Origin: Bacteroidetes bacterium ADurb.Bin013
Lineage (GTDB): Bacteria; Bacteroidota; Bacteroidia; Bacteroidales; UBA932
Assembly: GCA_002071385.1 (NCBI GenBank)
Contig: MWFB01000004.1
Span: 32,001 to 96,000 of the forward strand
Reading direction: 5' to 3'
DNA: 64,000 nt
Each line of letters begins with the position of its first letter. The stretch's first letter is position 1. The translations under genes were made by a program, and so were the position numbers. This document shows, in pieces, positions 41,912-50,449 of the stretch. Under the pieces are notes generated by a model. That model searched no databases, had not been told where the DNA came from, and worked only from the letters and a program-made list of their open reading frames with translations.

Positions 41912-42824
41912 TAGTTTGCAGTAATTCAGCCCTTTGTTTTTCAAGTTTTTTTGAAAAAATAAAGTTTTGTTCAGATTTTGGGAAAAGGGGTTTGTGTGCA
42001 AGAGAGGCATTCAGTTTCTCCATTTTTTTCACAAGGTCCCTTGTTTCTTCATCTGCAGCCGCTTCCAGAAAACGTTCCAGAATATAACGAATGGTCTCTT
42101 CTCCCAGGTGGCACATGTCGGCGGCATAATACCTGTAGTCTCTTAGTTCATCCATAACAAGCTCATAGGAAGGAAAATAGCGCACATTTGGGAAAGAATC
42201 CTGCAGCCTTTCAATGGCAAGGAGAAGGGATGCTTTGCTCAATTGGTTACCGTGAGCTCCATCTCCCCAATGGCGGATGGGGCTCACGGTCATGATCCAT
42301 GTTTTGTTATGGTGCCGCTGCAGCAGTGGTGTCATCAGTTCCGCCGTTTTTTCAGGCGACAGAAAATCGCGATTGAAAAAACGTGCGGGCATTTTATGGC
42401 AGTTTGCCACTACCTTGCCCTGATAAGTATACGTCCAGGCTGTTCCAAAGGTTATCACCACCACATCGGCAGTAAGGAAAAAATCCGAGGCTTTTTTCAG
42501 TTGAGCATTGGCATGAGCAAGAAAACTGTCAGCATCCTCTCCGGAGAAAGAGGTATGGTGGTTCAGGGATCCGTATGCCCCATAGGGAAAATGCATCACC
42601 TCGGCCTGTTCAAAGAAAAGAGGGACCTCAAGGCGTTCCAGTGATGAAGCTATGGATGCAGGATTGAACAGCGTGCCAAAGGCATCGGGAGATACCAGAA
42701 AATGCAGATCGCGCATCTTTTGTGCAATATCAATGGCAAAACAGGATCCTGCAAAGAAAAACCGCGTTGCATAGGAAAAACGCTCCGGCAGGGGTTGGAC
42801 TGTCACTTTTGTTTGCCATTCCAT
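41886..42824 (-). CDS. GSCFA family protein
   Basis: A 312-residue cytosolic protein of the GSCFA family, a group related to GDSL/SGNH-like hydrolases in Bacteroidota and Proteobacteria. The defining motif FFAGSCFA is at about residues 22-29, followed by VVITFGTAWTY and VSPIRHWGDGAHGNQLSKASL. The start is ATG 42824; the upstream GTG at 42830 uses the last base of the -7 box. The function is unknown; the His and Ser motifs suggest hydrolase ancestry. Confidence 0.88.
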   Translation of the reverse strand: MEWQTKVTVQPLPERFSYATRFFFAGSCFAIDIAQKMRDLHFLVSPDAFGTLFNPASIASSLERLEVPLFFEQAEVMHFPYGAYGSLNHHTSFSGEDADSFLAHANAQLKKASDFFLTADVVVITFGTAWTYTYQGKVVANCHKMPARFFNRDFLSPEKTAELMTPLLQRHHNKTWIMTVSPIRHWGDGAHGNQLSKASLLLAIERLQDSFPNVRYFPSYELVMDELRDYRYYAADMCHLGEETIRYILERFLEAAADEETRDLVKKMEKLNASLAHKPLFPKSEQNFIFSKKLEKQRAELLQTIGNKRKLC

Positions 42825-42829
42825 AGTCA

Positions 42830-42837
42830 CAAAGTTA
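42830..42837 (-). promoter_or_regulatory. -7 box of the GSCFA gene, 5 nt from the ATG
   Basis: The minus strand reads TAACTTTG, then TGACT, then ATG at 42824. Exact TAnnTTTG match. It shares a 58-bp gap with the divergent nucleoside transporter promoter. Confidence 0.6.
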
Positions 42838-42847
42838 GCATTTTGTT

Positions 42848-42855
42848 TATCTTTG
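42848..42855 (+). promoter_or_regulatory. -7 box of the nucleoside transporter gene
   Basis: TATCTTTG, an exact TAnnTTTG match, lies 27 bp before the GTG start at 42883. No TTTG at -33. Confidence 0.55.
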
Positions 42856-42882
42856 ACACGTTAATCCAAAAACTACCCCTTT

Positions 42883-44412
42883 GTGAAAAAAATCATACTT
42901 CTGCTGTTTTGCATGATATTGCCGATGCATTACATGTTTGCTCAAAACGACTCGATTGCCAGACTCAATACAGGAAATGAAACGCATGTGGTGCAGGGGA
43001 TGACTCCCCCTGAACAGGCCCTGTCCCAACAAACGGCTGAAACTGAGACATCCGTTGTGGAGGAACCTGTAGTGGAAAAAGTGAATCCTTACAAAGGCAT
43101 CCTGGAGAGCCGCCAGTTTGTCTTTAGCATCAAATCCATTCTCAGGGGTCTTCTGGGTATTGCCTGCATACTGCTGATTGCCTTTGTTTTCAGCACTAAT
43201 CGTAAGAAAATCAATTGGAAAACGGTCGGGATAGCTTTATTGATGCAATTGCTCATTGCCATTGGCATTCTTTCTGTCCCCGCAGTGCAGGCAGTCTTTG
43301 AAATATTCGGAAAAGCCTTCGTGGTTGTCTTGGACTGGACCAAGGCTGGTTCCAATTTCCTGTTCGGATCATTAATGGATCTGAACAAATTCGGGTACGT
43401 GTTCGCCCTGCAGATCCTGCCTACCATCATCTTTTTCTCTGCCCTTACATCCCTGCTGTTTTACTGGGGTATTCTGCAAAAGGTTGTATGGGTCATGGCC
43501 TGGGTATTCACCAAGCTGATGAACCTCTCTGGGGCTGAAAGCCTGTCAACAACCGGGAATATTTTCCTGGGACAAACAGAGGCTCCCCTGCTGGTGAAAG
43601 CCTATGTCCCCACCATGACCAAATCGGAGATCATGCTGGTGATGACCGCCGGCATGAGTACCATGGCAGGAGGGGTCCTGGCCGCATACATTGGAATGCT
43701 GGGTGGAGGGGATCTTCAGATGAGCGTTGCCTTTGCCAAGCACCTGCTTTCTGCTTCGGTCATGGCTGCACCTGGGGCAATTGCCATGGCCAAGATATTG
43801 GTCCCACAAACAGAAGAAATTGACAATAAAGTCAAGGTTTCAAAAGAAAAAATGGGAAGAAACATGTTGGATTCCATTTCCAACGGGGCCATTGACGGAT
43901 TGAAGCTTGCGGCCAACGTAGCTGCCATGTTGCTGGTCTTCTATGCGTTGATTGCCGGTGTCAATTACATTTTCGGAAAAGTGGGGCACTGGACCCACCT
44001 GAACGGACTGATTGCCAACTGGACCAATGGAATGTACGACAGCCTCTCGCTGGAGTGTGTCCTGTCTTACCTTTTTGCTCCTGTCATCTGGCTTACCGGT
44101 GTTTCAGGACAGGATGTTGCCCTTGTGGGCCGTTTGCTGGGAGAAAAGCTCATCATGACCGAATTTGTGGGTTACAGCAGCCTTGCCCAGATGATACAGG
44201 CCGGAATGTTCGTAAACACAAAATCTTTAATTATAGCTACTTATGTGCTTTGCGGCTTTGCCAACTTCGCTTCTATCGGTATTCAGATTGGAGGGATAGG
44301 TGGCATTGCACCCAACCAGAAGCATGTGCTGGCAAGATTCGGGTTCCGGTCACTCCTGGGAGCCACCCTGGCCGCGTTGCTGTCAGCTTCCATGATCGGG
44401 ATGTTCCTGTAG
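42883..44412 (+). CDS. Concentrative nucleoside transporter (NupC family)
   Basis: A 509-residue CNT-family Na+/H+:nucleoside symporter. The start is GTG 42883. A hydrophobic leader resembling a signal peptide (residues 1-21, ending FAQ) and a hydrophilic stretch of about 65 residues precede the usual eight or more helices. Core motifs include FLGQTEAPLLVKAY and VMTAGMSTMAGGVLAAYI in the substrate-binding repeats and TKSLIIATYVLCGFANFASIG near the end. The N-terminal extension makes it about 100 residues longer than E. coli NupC. Confidence 0.93.
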   Translation: MKKIILLLFCMILPMHYMFAQNDSIARLNTGNETHVVQGMTPPEQALSQQTAETETSVVEEPVVEKVNPYKGILESRQFVFSIKSILRGLLGIACILLIAFVFSTNRKKINWKTVGIALLMQLLIAIGILSVPAVQAVFEIFGKAFVVVLDWTKAGSNFLFGSLMDLNKFGYVFALQILPTIIFFSALTSLLFYWGILQKVVWVMAWVFTKLMNLSGAESLSTTGNIFLGQTEAPLLVKAYVPTMTKSEIMLVMTAGMSTMAGGVLAAYIGMLGGGDLQMSVAFAKHLLSASVMAAPGAIAMAKILVPQTEEIDNKVKVSKEKMGRNMLDSISNGAIDGLKLAANVAAMLLVFYALIAGVNYIFGKVGHWTHLNGLIANWTNGMYDSLSLECVLSYLFAPVIWLTGVSGQDVALVGRLLGEKLIMTEFVGYSSLAQMIQAGMFVNTKSLIIATYVLCGFANFASIGIQIGGIGGIAPNQKHVLARFGFRSLLGATLAALLSASMIGMFL

Positions 44413-44415
44413 TTA

Positions 44416-45528
44416 TCATTTAGGTGCCAGGCGGTACAACACAAAGGCTATCAGCGCATAAAGGACGTTGGGCAACCAAAGGGCTATGGCCGGGGACAGC
44501 GCATCGGCATGGACGAACATTTCAGAAAATCTTAAGAACAAGATATAGGAAAAGCTCAATGCAATGCCTATCCCGATGTTCAATCCTATCCCGCCCCGTC
44601 TCTTGCGTGAGGACAAGGCTACACCCATTATGGTCAGTATAAAGGAAGAAAAGGGAATTGCCAGGCGCGAATTTTTCTGGATCAGGGCAAATTTGATGTT
44701 TGTATCGCCACGCAGGCGGAGGGTCTCAATGAATTGGTTCAGTTGTCTGAGATTGAATTGTTCCACAGATTCCTTTCTTCTCACCAGGTCGGCTCCGGTG
44801 ATATCTATCAGGGTGTCCAGCTGTCTTCCCCAGGTGACTGTGTTGGATGTGTCGGAAAAACGGCGGAGGTTGTATTCGTTCAAACGCCATCTCCCTGTGG
44901 TGGAATCCCAGCGTGCCGTCTCGGCTGAAAGTTTGGATGCAAGCTTGTTACCCTGGAATGACTCAAGGGTAAAACGGATGGCCGTACTGTTCCAGGAGTT
45001 GTAGGACTCCATATAGACATAGGTGTCCGGCTCCACCTGGTAATGGATATTCCTGTTATATTCTGTACGCGTTTTCAGATACTGTTCCTCAAAGACCAGT
45101 CGCTGCCTGTTGGCTGGTGGTATCACAAACCAGTTCAGGGCCAGGGATAACAGGGCTATGAACAGCGCAGACAGGATATAGGGGTACATGATCCTGTTGA
45201 AACTGATCCCGCCGCTCAGCATGGCAATGATCTCGCTGTGGCCCGCCAGCTTGGATGTGAAAAAGATTACTGAAATGAAGACAAACAGGGGCGAGAACAT
45301 ATTCATGAAATAGGGGATGAAATTCATGTAATAATCGACCACTATGGCCCGCAGAGGGGCTTCCCTGTCTACAAAATCATCAATTTTCTCACTGATGTCA
45401 AAAATGATGACTATGCCAATAATGATGAGAATGGCAAAGAAATAAGTCCCCATGAACTTCCGGATAATGTACCGGTCCAGTATGGTTATGCGAAAATTAT
45501 AGGACCTTTTCTTCAGTTTTCCATCCAT
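44416..45528 (-). CDS. LptG/LptF family permease
   Basis: A 370-residue inner-membrane protein of the LptF/LptG family: three helices at the N-terminus, a periplasmic jellyroll domain (about 140-270) and three C-terminal helices. LDRYIIRKFMGTYFFAIL and the EIIAMLSGGIS motif are typical. The normal length fits LptG better than the longer paralogue at 35204-36661. Its ATG overlaps the tgt stop codon by one base (TAATG), so it is co-translated with tgt. It ends 3 bp from the convergent transporter gene. Confidence 0.93.
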   Translation of the reverse strand: MDGKLKKRSYNFRITILDRYIIRKFMGTYFFAILIIIGIVIIFDISEKIDDFVDREAPLRAIVVDYYMNFIPYFMNMFSPLFVFISVIFFTSKLAGHSEIIAMLSGGISFNRIMYPYILSALFIALLSLALNWFVIPPANRQRLVFEEQYLKTRTEYNRNIHYQVEPDTYVYMESYNSWNSTAIRFTLESFQGNKLASKLSAETARWDSTTGRWRLNEYNLRRFSDTSNTVTWGRQLDTLIDITGADLVRRKESVEQFNLRQLNQFIETLRLRGDTNIKFALIQKNSRLAIPFSSFILTIMGVALSSRKRRGGIGLNIGIGIALSFSYILFLRFSEMFVHADALSPAIALWLPNVLYALIAFVLYRLAPK

Positions 45529-46658
45529 TACAACCTCATTTCAAGTTGTGCCACCATCTTGTTTTTCCATGGAGTGTAATCTCCCTGTCTTGTATGTTGT
45601 GCAGCTTCCTTTACCAATTGCAAATAAAACGCCAGATTATGCATGCTGGCTATCTGGGGCCCCAGCATTTCCCCCGAAGTGAAAAGATGGCGCAGGTATG
45701 CCTTTGAATAGGTTTTATCCACAAATGATGTTCCGTCCGGATCCAGAAGAGACAGGTCATCGGCCCATTTCCTGTTCTTGATATTGATAATCCCTTTCCT
45801 GGTGAACAGCATTCCGTTTCGCCCGTTCCTTGTAGGTATCACGCAATCAAACATATCTATTCCCCTGGCGATCGCTTCCAGAATGTTTGCCGGTGTCCCC
45901 ACCCCCATAAGATACCTGGGTTTATCCTGTGGCAGGTAAGGCTGTACGGTTTCTATCATCTGGTACATGACCTCTGTGGGCTCCCCCACGGAAAGCCCGC
46001 CTATGGCATAACCTTCCGCATCTAGCGAAGCTGCATGTTCCGCTGCCTGGCGACGCAGTTCCGGGTACACACATCCCTGTACTATGGGGAAAAAAGATTG
46101 TCCGTATCCGTAGAGTCCTTCCGTGGAACGAAAACGCTCCAAACCCCGTTCAAGCCATTGCCGGGTCATGGCTAGTGATTGTTTCGCGTACTCGTAAGAG
46201 GCATCACCCGGCGTGCATTCGTCCAGGGCCATCATGATGTCGGCGCCTATGATCCTCTGAATATCAACTGCTTTTTCCGGTGAAAAGAAATGGCTTGACC
46301 CGTCTATATGCGATTGGAAATAGTATCCTTCGGGAGTAAGTTTCCTCTTTGCGGCCAGTGAAAAAACCTGGTATCCTCCACTATCGGTAAGTACCGGCCT
46401 GTCCCAACTGCAAAATTTATGAAATCCTCCTGCCCTCTTGATAACATCAAGACCCGGCCTCAAATACAAATGATATGTATTGCCCAGGATGATCTGCGCT
46501 TTCACATCTTCAACCAGATCTCTGTGAAACAGGCCTCTTACGGTTGCCAACGTGCCTACAGGCATAAAAATTGGTGTATCTATCTCTCCGTGATCCGTGA
46601 CCAGCTTCCCGGCACGGGCGCCACTGGCCGGATCCTTATGCAACACCGTAAAATTCAT
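45528..46658 (-). CDS. tgt: tRNA-guanine transglycosylase
   Basis: A 376-residue enzyme that exchanges guanine-34 for preQ1 in the queuosine pathway. The catalytic region is intact: TDSGGYQVFSLA, DIMMALDECTPG and IGGLSVGEP, with the nucleophile Asp in FDCVIPTRNGRNG. The C-terminal zinc motif CxCxxC is absent: residues 306-326 read DPDGTSFVDKTYSKAY and so on. The usual zinc histidine remains (H340). A -7 box lies 4 nt before the ATG. It is coupled to the LptG-type gene. Confidence 0.96.
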   Translation of the reverse strand: MNFTVLHKDPASGARAGKLVTDHGEIDTPIFMPVGTLATVRGLFHRDLVEDVKAQIILGNTYHLYLRPGLDVIKRAGGFHKFCSWDRPVLTDSGGYQVFSLAAKRKLTPEGYYFQSHIDGSSHFFSPEKAVDIQRIIGADIMMALDECTPGDASYEYAKQSLAMTRQWLERGLERFRSTEGLYGYGQSFFPIVQGCVYPELRRQAAEHAASLDAEGYAIGGLSVGEPTEVMYQMIETVQPYLPQDKPRYLMGVGTPANILEAIARGIDMFDCVIPTRNGRNGMLFTRKGIINIKNRKWADDLSLLDPDGTSFVDKTYSKAYLRHLFTSGEMLGPQIASMHNLAFYLQLVKEAAQHTRQGDYTPWKNKMVAQLEMRL

Positions 46659-46662
46659 CTCA

Positions 46663-46670
46663 CAAATATA
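46663..46670 (-). promoter_or_regulatory. -7 box of tgt, 4 nt from the ATG
   Basis: The minus strand reads TATATTTG, then TGAG, then ATG at 46658. Exact TAnnTTTG match, suggesting a leaderless tgt mRNA. A large imperfect palindrome lies about 50 bp upstream. Confidence 0.6.
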
Positions 46671-46718
46671 ATCCTTTTACTTTTTCTTTCTATCTCCAGG
46701 TTGCTAATGCGGATGGTT

Positions 46719-46780
46719 GCTTCACTGCTAGAACGAAGCGCAATAATTTAAGCCGAGGCGCTCTGTTCTAACAGTGAAGC
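46719..46780. repeat. Large imperfect palindrome between rplQ and tgt
   Basis: Arms 46719-46741 and 46758-46780 pair at 20 of 23 positions around a 16-nt loop. The outer arm begins GCTTCACTG. It lies in the longest gap of the window (46659-46941), between the rplQ terminator and the tgt promoter. There is no T-tract, so it is not an ordinary terminator. It could be a REP/MITE-like element or a regulatory stem. Confidence 0.7.
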
Positions 46781-46827
46781 GACCTGTATAGTTCTCTGTG
46801 CTTTTGTGGAATTGCGACCGACACAAG

Positions 46828-46870
46828 AAAAAGAGACTGACCAATCATTTGTGTTGGTCAGTCTCTTTTT
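46828..46870 (-). terminator. Strong terminator of the ribosomal block
   Basis: A perfect 17-bp inverted repeat: AAAAAGAGACTGACCAA (46828-46844) and its complement (46854-46870) around a 9-nt loop. Five T follow the stem core on either strand, so it could work in both directions. It lies about 72 bp after the rplQ stop and ends the 22-gene block. Confidence 0.88.
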
Positions 46871-46941
46871 GGTCATGCTGCAGCTTCTGTTGCCGGTAGT
46901 CCTGTGTGTTCGCCTGCAAGTTAGCCGGCAGTACTGCCTTG

Positions 46942-47622
46942 TTATTCAGCAGCAGGCTCAGCAGCAGGCTCAGCAGCAGGCTCAGCAGCAGGCTCAGCAG
47001 CAGGTTCAGCATCAACTTCTTCTGCAGGTTCTGTGACAGCTTCAGCAACCGTTTCAGCAGCTGCAGGTTTTGCCTTTGCTTTTGCTGTTTTGGCTTTCGG
47101 CTTGGGTTGAGTCTTTTCTTCTTCCGTCTGCTCCTGTTCTGATGCCTGTCCAACGGCTGCAGTTACCTTGTCCGTTGTTCCTGTTTTTTCTTTGGAACCT
47201 CTGGGGCGGCCGCGACGTGTTGTTTTCTTTTCTTCTTTTTTGGTTGACCCGGCAAGAGCCAGTTCATTGAAATCTACCAGTTCAATCAGGGCCATGTCAG
47301 CAGCGTCGCCTTCGCGGAATCCTGTTTTCAAAACGCGGGTATACCCTCCGGGACGGTCCGCAATCTTGGGCCCTACAACACGAAACAATTCGTTTACAGC
47401 ATTTTTGTCTTTGAGGTAAGCAAAAACCGTACGGCGTGAATGTGTAGTATCGAATTTTGACTTGGTGATCAGCGGCTCTACATAAACTCTCAGTGCCTTT
47501 GCTTTAGCTACAGTGGTTTCAATGCGCTTATGAACGATCAGGGACGATGCCATGTTGGCCAACATTGCCTTACGGTGTCCTTCTTTGCGTCCCAGGTGAT
47601 TAACTTTCTTTCTGTGTCTCAT
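46942..47622 (-). CDS. rplQ: 50S ribosomal protein L17 with long acidic tail
   Basis: A 226-residue L17. The first 125 or so residues are the normal globular domain ([32 protein letters not shown]). The rest is an extension: a basic patch with [11 protein letters not shown], then Lys/Ala/Glu-rich sequence, ending in five perfect Pro-Ala-Ala-Glu units encoded by a 12-bp tandem repeat. L17 sits near the exit tunnel. E. coli L17 has only 127 residues. It overlaps rpoA by 23 bp and is followed by a strong terminator. Confidence 0.96.
   Translation of the reverse strand: MRHRKKVNHLGRKEGHRKAMLANMASSLIVHKRIETTVAKAKALRVYVEPLITKSKFDTTHSRRTVFAYLKDKNAVNELFRVVGPKIADRPGGYTRVLKTGFREGDAADMALIELVDFNELALAGSTKKEEKKTTRRGRPRGSKEKTGTTDKVTAAVGQASEQEQTEEEKTQPKPKAKTAKAKAKPAAAETVAEAVTEPAEEVDAEPAAEPAAEPAAEPAAEPAAE
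46945..47004. repeat. 12-bp minisatellite in the L17 tail
   Basis: Five tandem copies of a 12-bp unit (plus strand CTCAGCAGCAGG; the first copy has TTC for CTC) directly before the rplQ stop codon. Each unit encodes Pro-Ala-Ala-Glu, so changes in copy number keep the frame. Confidence 0.9.
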
Positions 47623-48622
47623 TTTTCCTTACTTTCTTTTCAATGTTGTACTTCGTTACGTCTATTCCAAAAGAGAGATCCAGACGCTCAATAAGCATAT
47701 CTATCTCGGCGAGTGACTTTTTACCGAAATTGCGGAATTTCATCAACTCGTGGCGGGGTATCGATACCAAATCGGAAAACGTTTCAATTTCAGCGGCTTT
47801 AAGGCAGTTCAATGCCCTTACTGAAATCTCCATATCTGAGAGTTTGGTCAGGAGCAGCTGGCGCATGCGTAACGATTCTTCATCCAGCTCCGAGCTGATA
47901 TCTTCCTGGGGAAGTTCCAGGCTGATACGTTCATCGGAGAAAAGCATGAAATGGTGAATCAATATTTTTGCAGCTTCTTTAAGGGCTTCTTTTGGATGAA
48001 TGGACCCGTCTGTCGTTACTTCCAGAGTAAGTTTTTCATAGTCTGTCTTCTGTTCAACACGCCAGTATTCCATGGAATAATTGACATTCTTGATGGGGGT
48101 GTAAATAGCATCCATGGCAATCAGCCCAAAGGGGGCGTTTTCTATGCGGTTCTCCTCTGCGGGAACATAACCGCGACCTTTACCTATATGGAGCTCCATG
48201 GACAGGATGACCGAGGGATCCATGTTGCATATGACTAAGTCCGGGTTAAGCACTTTAAAGGAAGACAATTGCCTGGAAATGTCGTTGGCAAGAAAAATCT
48301 CTTTTCCCTTAACCGAGACCTTGACCGTTTCTTCGTCCACACCTTCGATCATTCTTTTGAAGCGCACCTGTTTGAGGTTAAGAATAATATCCACAACGTT
48401 CTCGATGACGCCGGGGATGGTTGCAAATTCATGCTCAACACCGTCAATCTTAACGTATGTGAGTGCGTATCCTTCCAAAGAAGACAACAATATCCTGCGG
48501 AGCGCATTGCCGATGGTCGTGGCGTATCCGGGCTCCAGGGGGCGGAACTCAAAACGTCCGTATGTATCGGTTGCCTCGAGCATTATTACTTTATCGGGTT
48601 TCTGAAATGCTAAAATGGCCAT
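47600..48622 (-). CDS. rpoA: RNA polymerase alpha subunit
   Basis: A 340-residue alpha subunit. The N-terminal assembly domain ([28 protein letters not shown] type start) and the C-terminal DNA-contacting domain ([36 protein letters not shown]) are both present, separated by an acidic linker. It lies in the standard place between rpsD and rplQ and overlaps rplQ by 23 bp. Confidence 0.98.
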   Translation of the reverse strand: MAILAFQKPDKVIMLEATDTYGRFEFRPLEPGYATTIGNALRRILLSSLEGYALTYVKIDGVEHEFATIPGVIENVVDIILNLKQVRFKRMIEGVDEETVKVSVKGKEIFLANDISRQLSSFKVLNPDLVICNMDPSVILSMELHIGKGRGYVPAEENRIENAPFGLIAMDAIYTPIKNVNYSMEYWRVEQKTDYEKLTLEVTTDGSIHPKEALKEAAKILIHHFMLFSDERISLELPQEDISSELDEESLRMRQLLLTKLSDMEISVRALNCLKAAEIETFSDLVSIPRHELMKFRNFGKKSLAEIDMLIERLDLSFGIDVTKYNIEKKVRKNETQKES

Positions 48623-48637
48623 GGTAAAAATTTAAAA

Positions 48638-49243
48638 TTACTTGGAGTACAACTCCACAATTAATTGTTCATTAATGGGCTCAGGAATTTCTGTCCTGTC
48701 GGGATAATTCAGAAACTTACCTGAGACCGAGGCTGCATCCCATTCTATCCAGGGATATTTGCTTACCGAACGTGAAATATTATCCTGAATGACCTCGAGA
48801 TTCTTTGAACGTTCGCGCACGGCGACAATAGCTCCGGGGTTTACCAGGGCAGAAGGTATGCTGCATACCTTTCCGTCAATGGTAATATGACGGTGTGTGA
48901 CCAGCTGACGGGCAGCTGCTCTTGTAGGTGCAATCCCCATACGGAAAACCACGTTGTCCAGCCTGCTTTCCAGTAAAAGCAAGAGGTTTTCACCTTTACG
49001 TCCTTTCATGGAAGATGCCCGCTTGAACAAATTGTGAAACTGGCGTTCCAAAACTCCGTACGTATATTTCACTTTTTGTTTTTCTTTCAGCTGGGTGCCG
49101 TATTCAGATGTTTTTTTACGCTTTTTGGTCATCCCGTGATGTCCGGGAGGATGGTTTTTGCGTTCATAATTCTTATCAGGGCCATAAATTGGTTCCCCGA
49201 ATTTACGTGCGATCTTTGTCTTTGGGCCTGTATATCTTGCCAT
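48638..49243 (-). CDS. rpsD: 30S ribosomal protein S4
   Basis: A 201-residue primary 16S rRNA-binding protein. The start [18 protein letters not shown] lacks the zinc cysteines found in some S4 forms. The S4 RNA-binding fold follows ([19 protein letters not shown], then [15 protein letters not shown]). In E. coli S4 represses its own operon; the gene order rpsM-rpsK-rpsD-rpoA-rplQ is the same here. Confidence 0.98.
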   Translation of the reverse strand: MARYTGPKTKIARKFGEPIYGPDKNYERKNHPPGHHGMTKKRKKTSEYGTQLKEKQKVKYTYGVLERQFHNLFKRASSMKGRKGENLLLLLESRLDNVVFRMGIAPTRAAARQLVTHRHITIDGKVCSIPSALVNPGAIVAVRERSKNLEVIQDNISRSVSKYPWIEWDAASVSGKFLNYPDRTEIPEPINEQLIVELYSK

Positions 49244-49269
49244 CTTATTTCAATTTTTTAGATCAACAA

Positions 49270-49662
49270 TTATACCCTGCGGCGTCCTTTGGGACGGCAT
49301 CCGTTATGGGGAAGCGGGGTAACATCAACTATTTCGGTAACTTCTATACCAGCCCCGTGGATAGTGCGGATGGCAGATTCACGTCCTGACCCTGGTCCCT
49401 TAACATAGGCTTTGACTTTACGTAATCCCAGGTCATAGGCGACTTTAGCGCATTCGGCTGCCGCAGTCTGGGCTGCATACGGGGTGTTCTTCTTGGAGCC
49501 GCGGAACCCCATTTTCCCGGCTGAAGACCAACTGATAACCTGTCCCTCGCTGTTTGTCAGGGTAACAATCACGTTGTTGAATGTTGAAGAAATGTGTGCT
49601 TGTCCGTAAGCATCCACTTTAACCACTTTCTTCTTGTTGGTAGTATTTGATTTCTTTGCCAT
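49270..49662 (-). CDS. rpsK: 30S ribosomal protein S11
   Basis: A 130-residue S11 with a Lys/Asn-rich N-terminus and the conserved [29 protein letters not shown] and [14 protein letters not shown] segments. The C-terminus ends with basic [10 protein letters not shown]. It sits on the 30S platform next to the mRNA exit. It lies 11 bp after rpsM. Confidence 0.98.
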   Translation of the reverse strand: MAKKSNTTNKKKVVKVDAYGQAHISSTFNNVIVTLTNSEGQVISWSSAGKMGFRGSKKNTPYAAQTAAAECAKVAYDLGLRKVKAYVKGPGSGRESAIRTIHGAGIEVTEIVDVTPLPHNGCRPKGRRRV

Positions 49663-49673
49663 AATCTGAGTTC

Positions 49674-50051
49674 TTATTTGGTCGCTTTCTTCTTATTGGC
49701 TACCGTTTTCTTGCGGCCCTTGCGTGTACGCGCGTTGTTTTTAGTGGTTTGTCCGCGCACAGGCAATCCTATACGATGACGAATGCCCCTGTAGCAACCA
49801 ATATCCATCAGGCGTTTGATGTTCATTTGCACGGAAGAACGCAGTTCACCTTCAATTTTGTATTCCTCCGTAATAAGCGAACGGATGGCTGCGATCTGAT
49901 CGTCATTCCAATCCTTCACTTTGGTGTCATAGTCGATCCCCGCCTTGGCCAGGATTGTCCTGGCAGAGCTTCGACCGATTCCGAAGATATAGGTAAGGCC
50001 TATTTCTCCGCGTTTGTTATTGGGTAAGTCAACACCGGCTATACGTGCCAT
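49674..50051 (-). CDS. rpsM: 30S ribosomal protein S13
   Basis: A 125-residue S13 with [20 protein letters not shown] at the start, the helix-two-turn-helix ([15 protein letters not shown]) and the basic tail [14 protein letters not shown] that reaches the P-site tRNA. It lies 29 bp after rpmJ. Confidence 0.98.
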   Translation of the reverse strand: MARIAGVDLPNNKRGEIGLTYIFGIGRSSARTILAKAGIDYDTKVKDWNDDQIAAIRSLITEEYKIEGELRSSVQMNIKRLMDIGCYRGIRHRIGLPVRGQTTKNNARTRKGRKKTVANKKKATK

Positions 50052-50080
50052 AATTTATAATCCTTTATTAATTAACTGTT

Positions 50081-50197
50081 TTATCCCTGACGCATTTTGA
50101 ACTTGGGGTTCTTTTTACAGATAACATAAAGACGGCCTTTGCGCCTTACTATTTTACAATCTGCACTGCGTTTCTTAATGGATGCTTTTACTTTCAT
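50081..50197 (-). CDS. rpmJ: 50S ribosomal protein L36
   Basis: A 38-residue gene found by translating the gap between infA and rpsM. It starts [18 protein letters not shown] and ends KFKMRQG. Only two of the four zinc ligands remain (C14 and C27; the first Cys is Ser and the His is Phe), so this is a zinc-free or degenerate form. Start ATG 50197, stop at 50081. Confidence 0.96.
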   Translation of the reverse strand: MKVKASIKKRSADCKIVRRKGRLYVICKKNPKFKMRQG

Positions 50198-50218
50198 TGT
50201 AGTAATCTTAAAAAATAA

Positions 50219-50437
50219 TTACTTGTATCTAAAGGTTATCCTTCCTTTTGTAAGATCATAGGGAGACATTTCAACCCTGACCCTGTCGCCGGGCAGTATG
50301 CGGATGTAGTGCATCCTCATCTTACCTGAGATGTGCGCGATTATCACATGTCCGTTATCAAGTTCCACACGGAACATGGCATTGGACAATGCTTCAATAA
50401 TTACACCTTCTTTTTCAATTGCAGACTGTTTGGGCAT
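50219..50437 (-). CDS. infA: Translation initiation factor IF-1
   Basis: A 72-residue OB-fold protein of the standard length that binds the A site of the 30S subunit. Core motifs: [39 protein letters not shown] and the [13 protein letters not shown] end. It lies between map and rpmJ, as usual in Bacteroidota. Confidence 0.98.
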   Translation of the reverse strand: MPKQSAIEKEGVIIEALSNAMFRVELDNGHVIIAHISGKMRMHYIRILPGDRVRVEMSPYDLTKGRITFRYK

Positions 50438-50449
50438 GTGTGTTAATCC

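Noticed and set aside
41834-42010. Longer N-terminus for the HU protein
   Set aside because: The extension would cover the HU promoter and the end of the GSCFA gene. MNKADLIAAMA is the canonical HU start.
46945-47004. Possible CRISPR-like array
   Set aside because: The 12-bp units are contiguous, with no spacers, and encode an in-frame protein tail.
46806-47153. Open frames rich in Gln or Leu across the L17 minisatellite
   Set aside because: They are alternative-frame readings of the 12-bp repeat. The rplQ frame continues unbroken from a conserved L17 domain.
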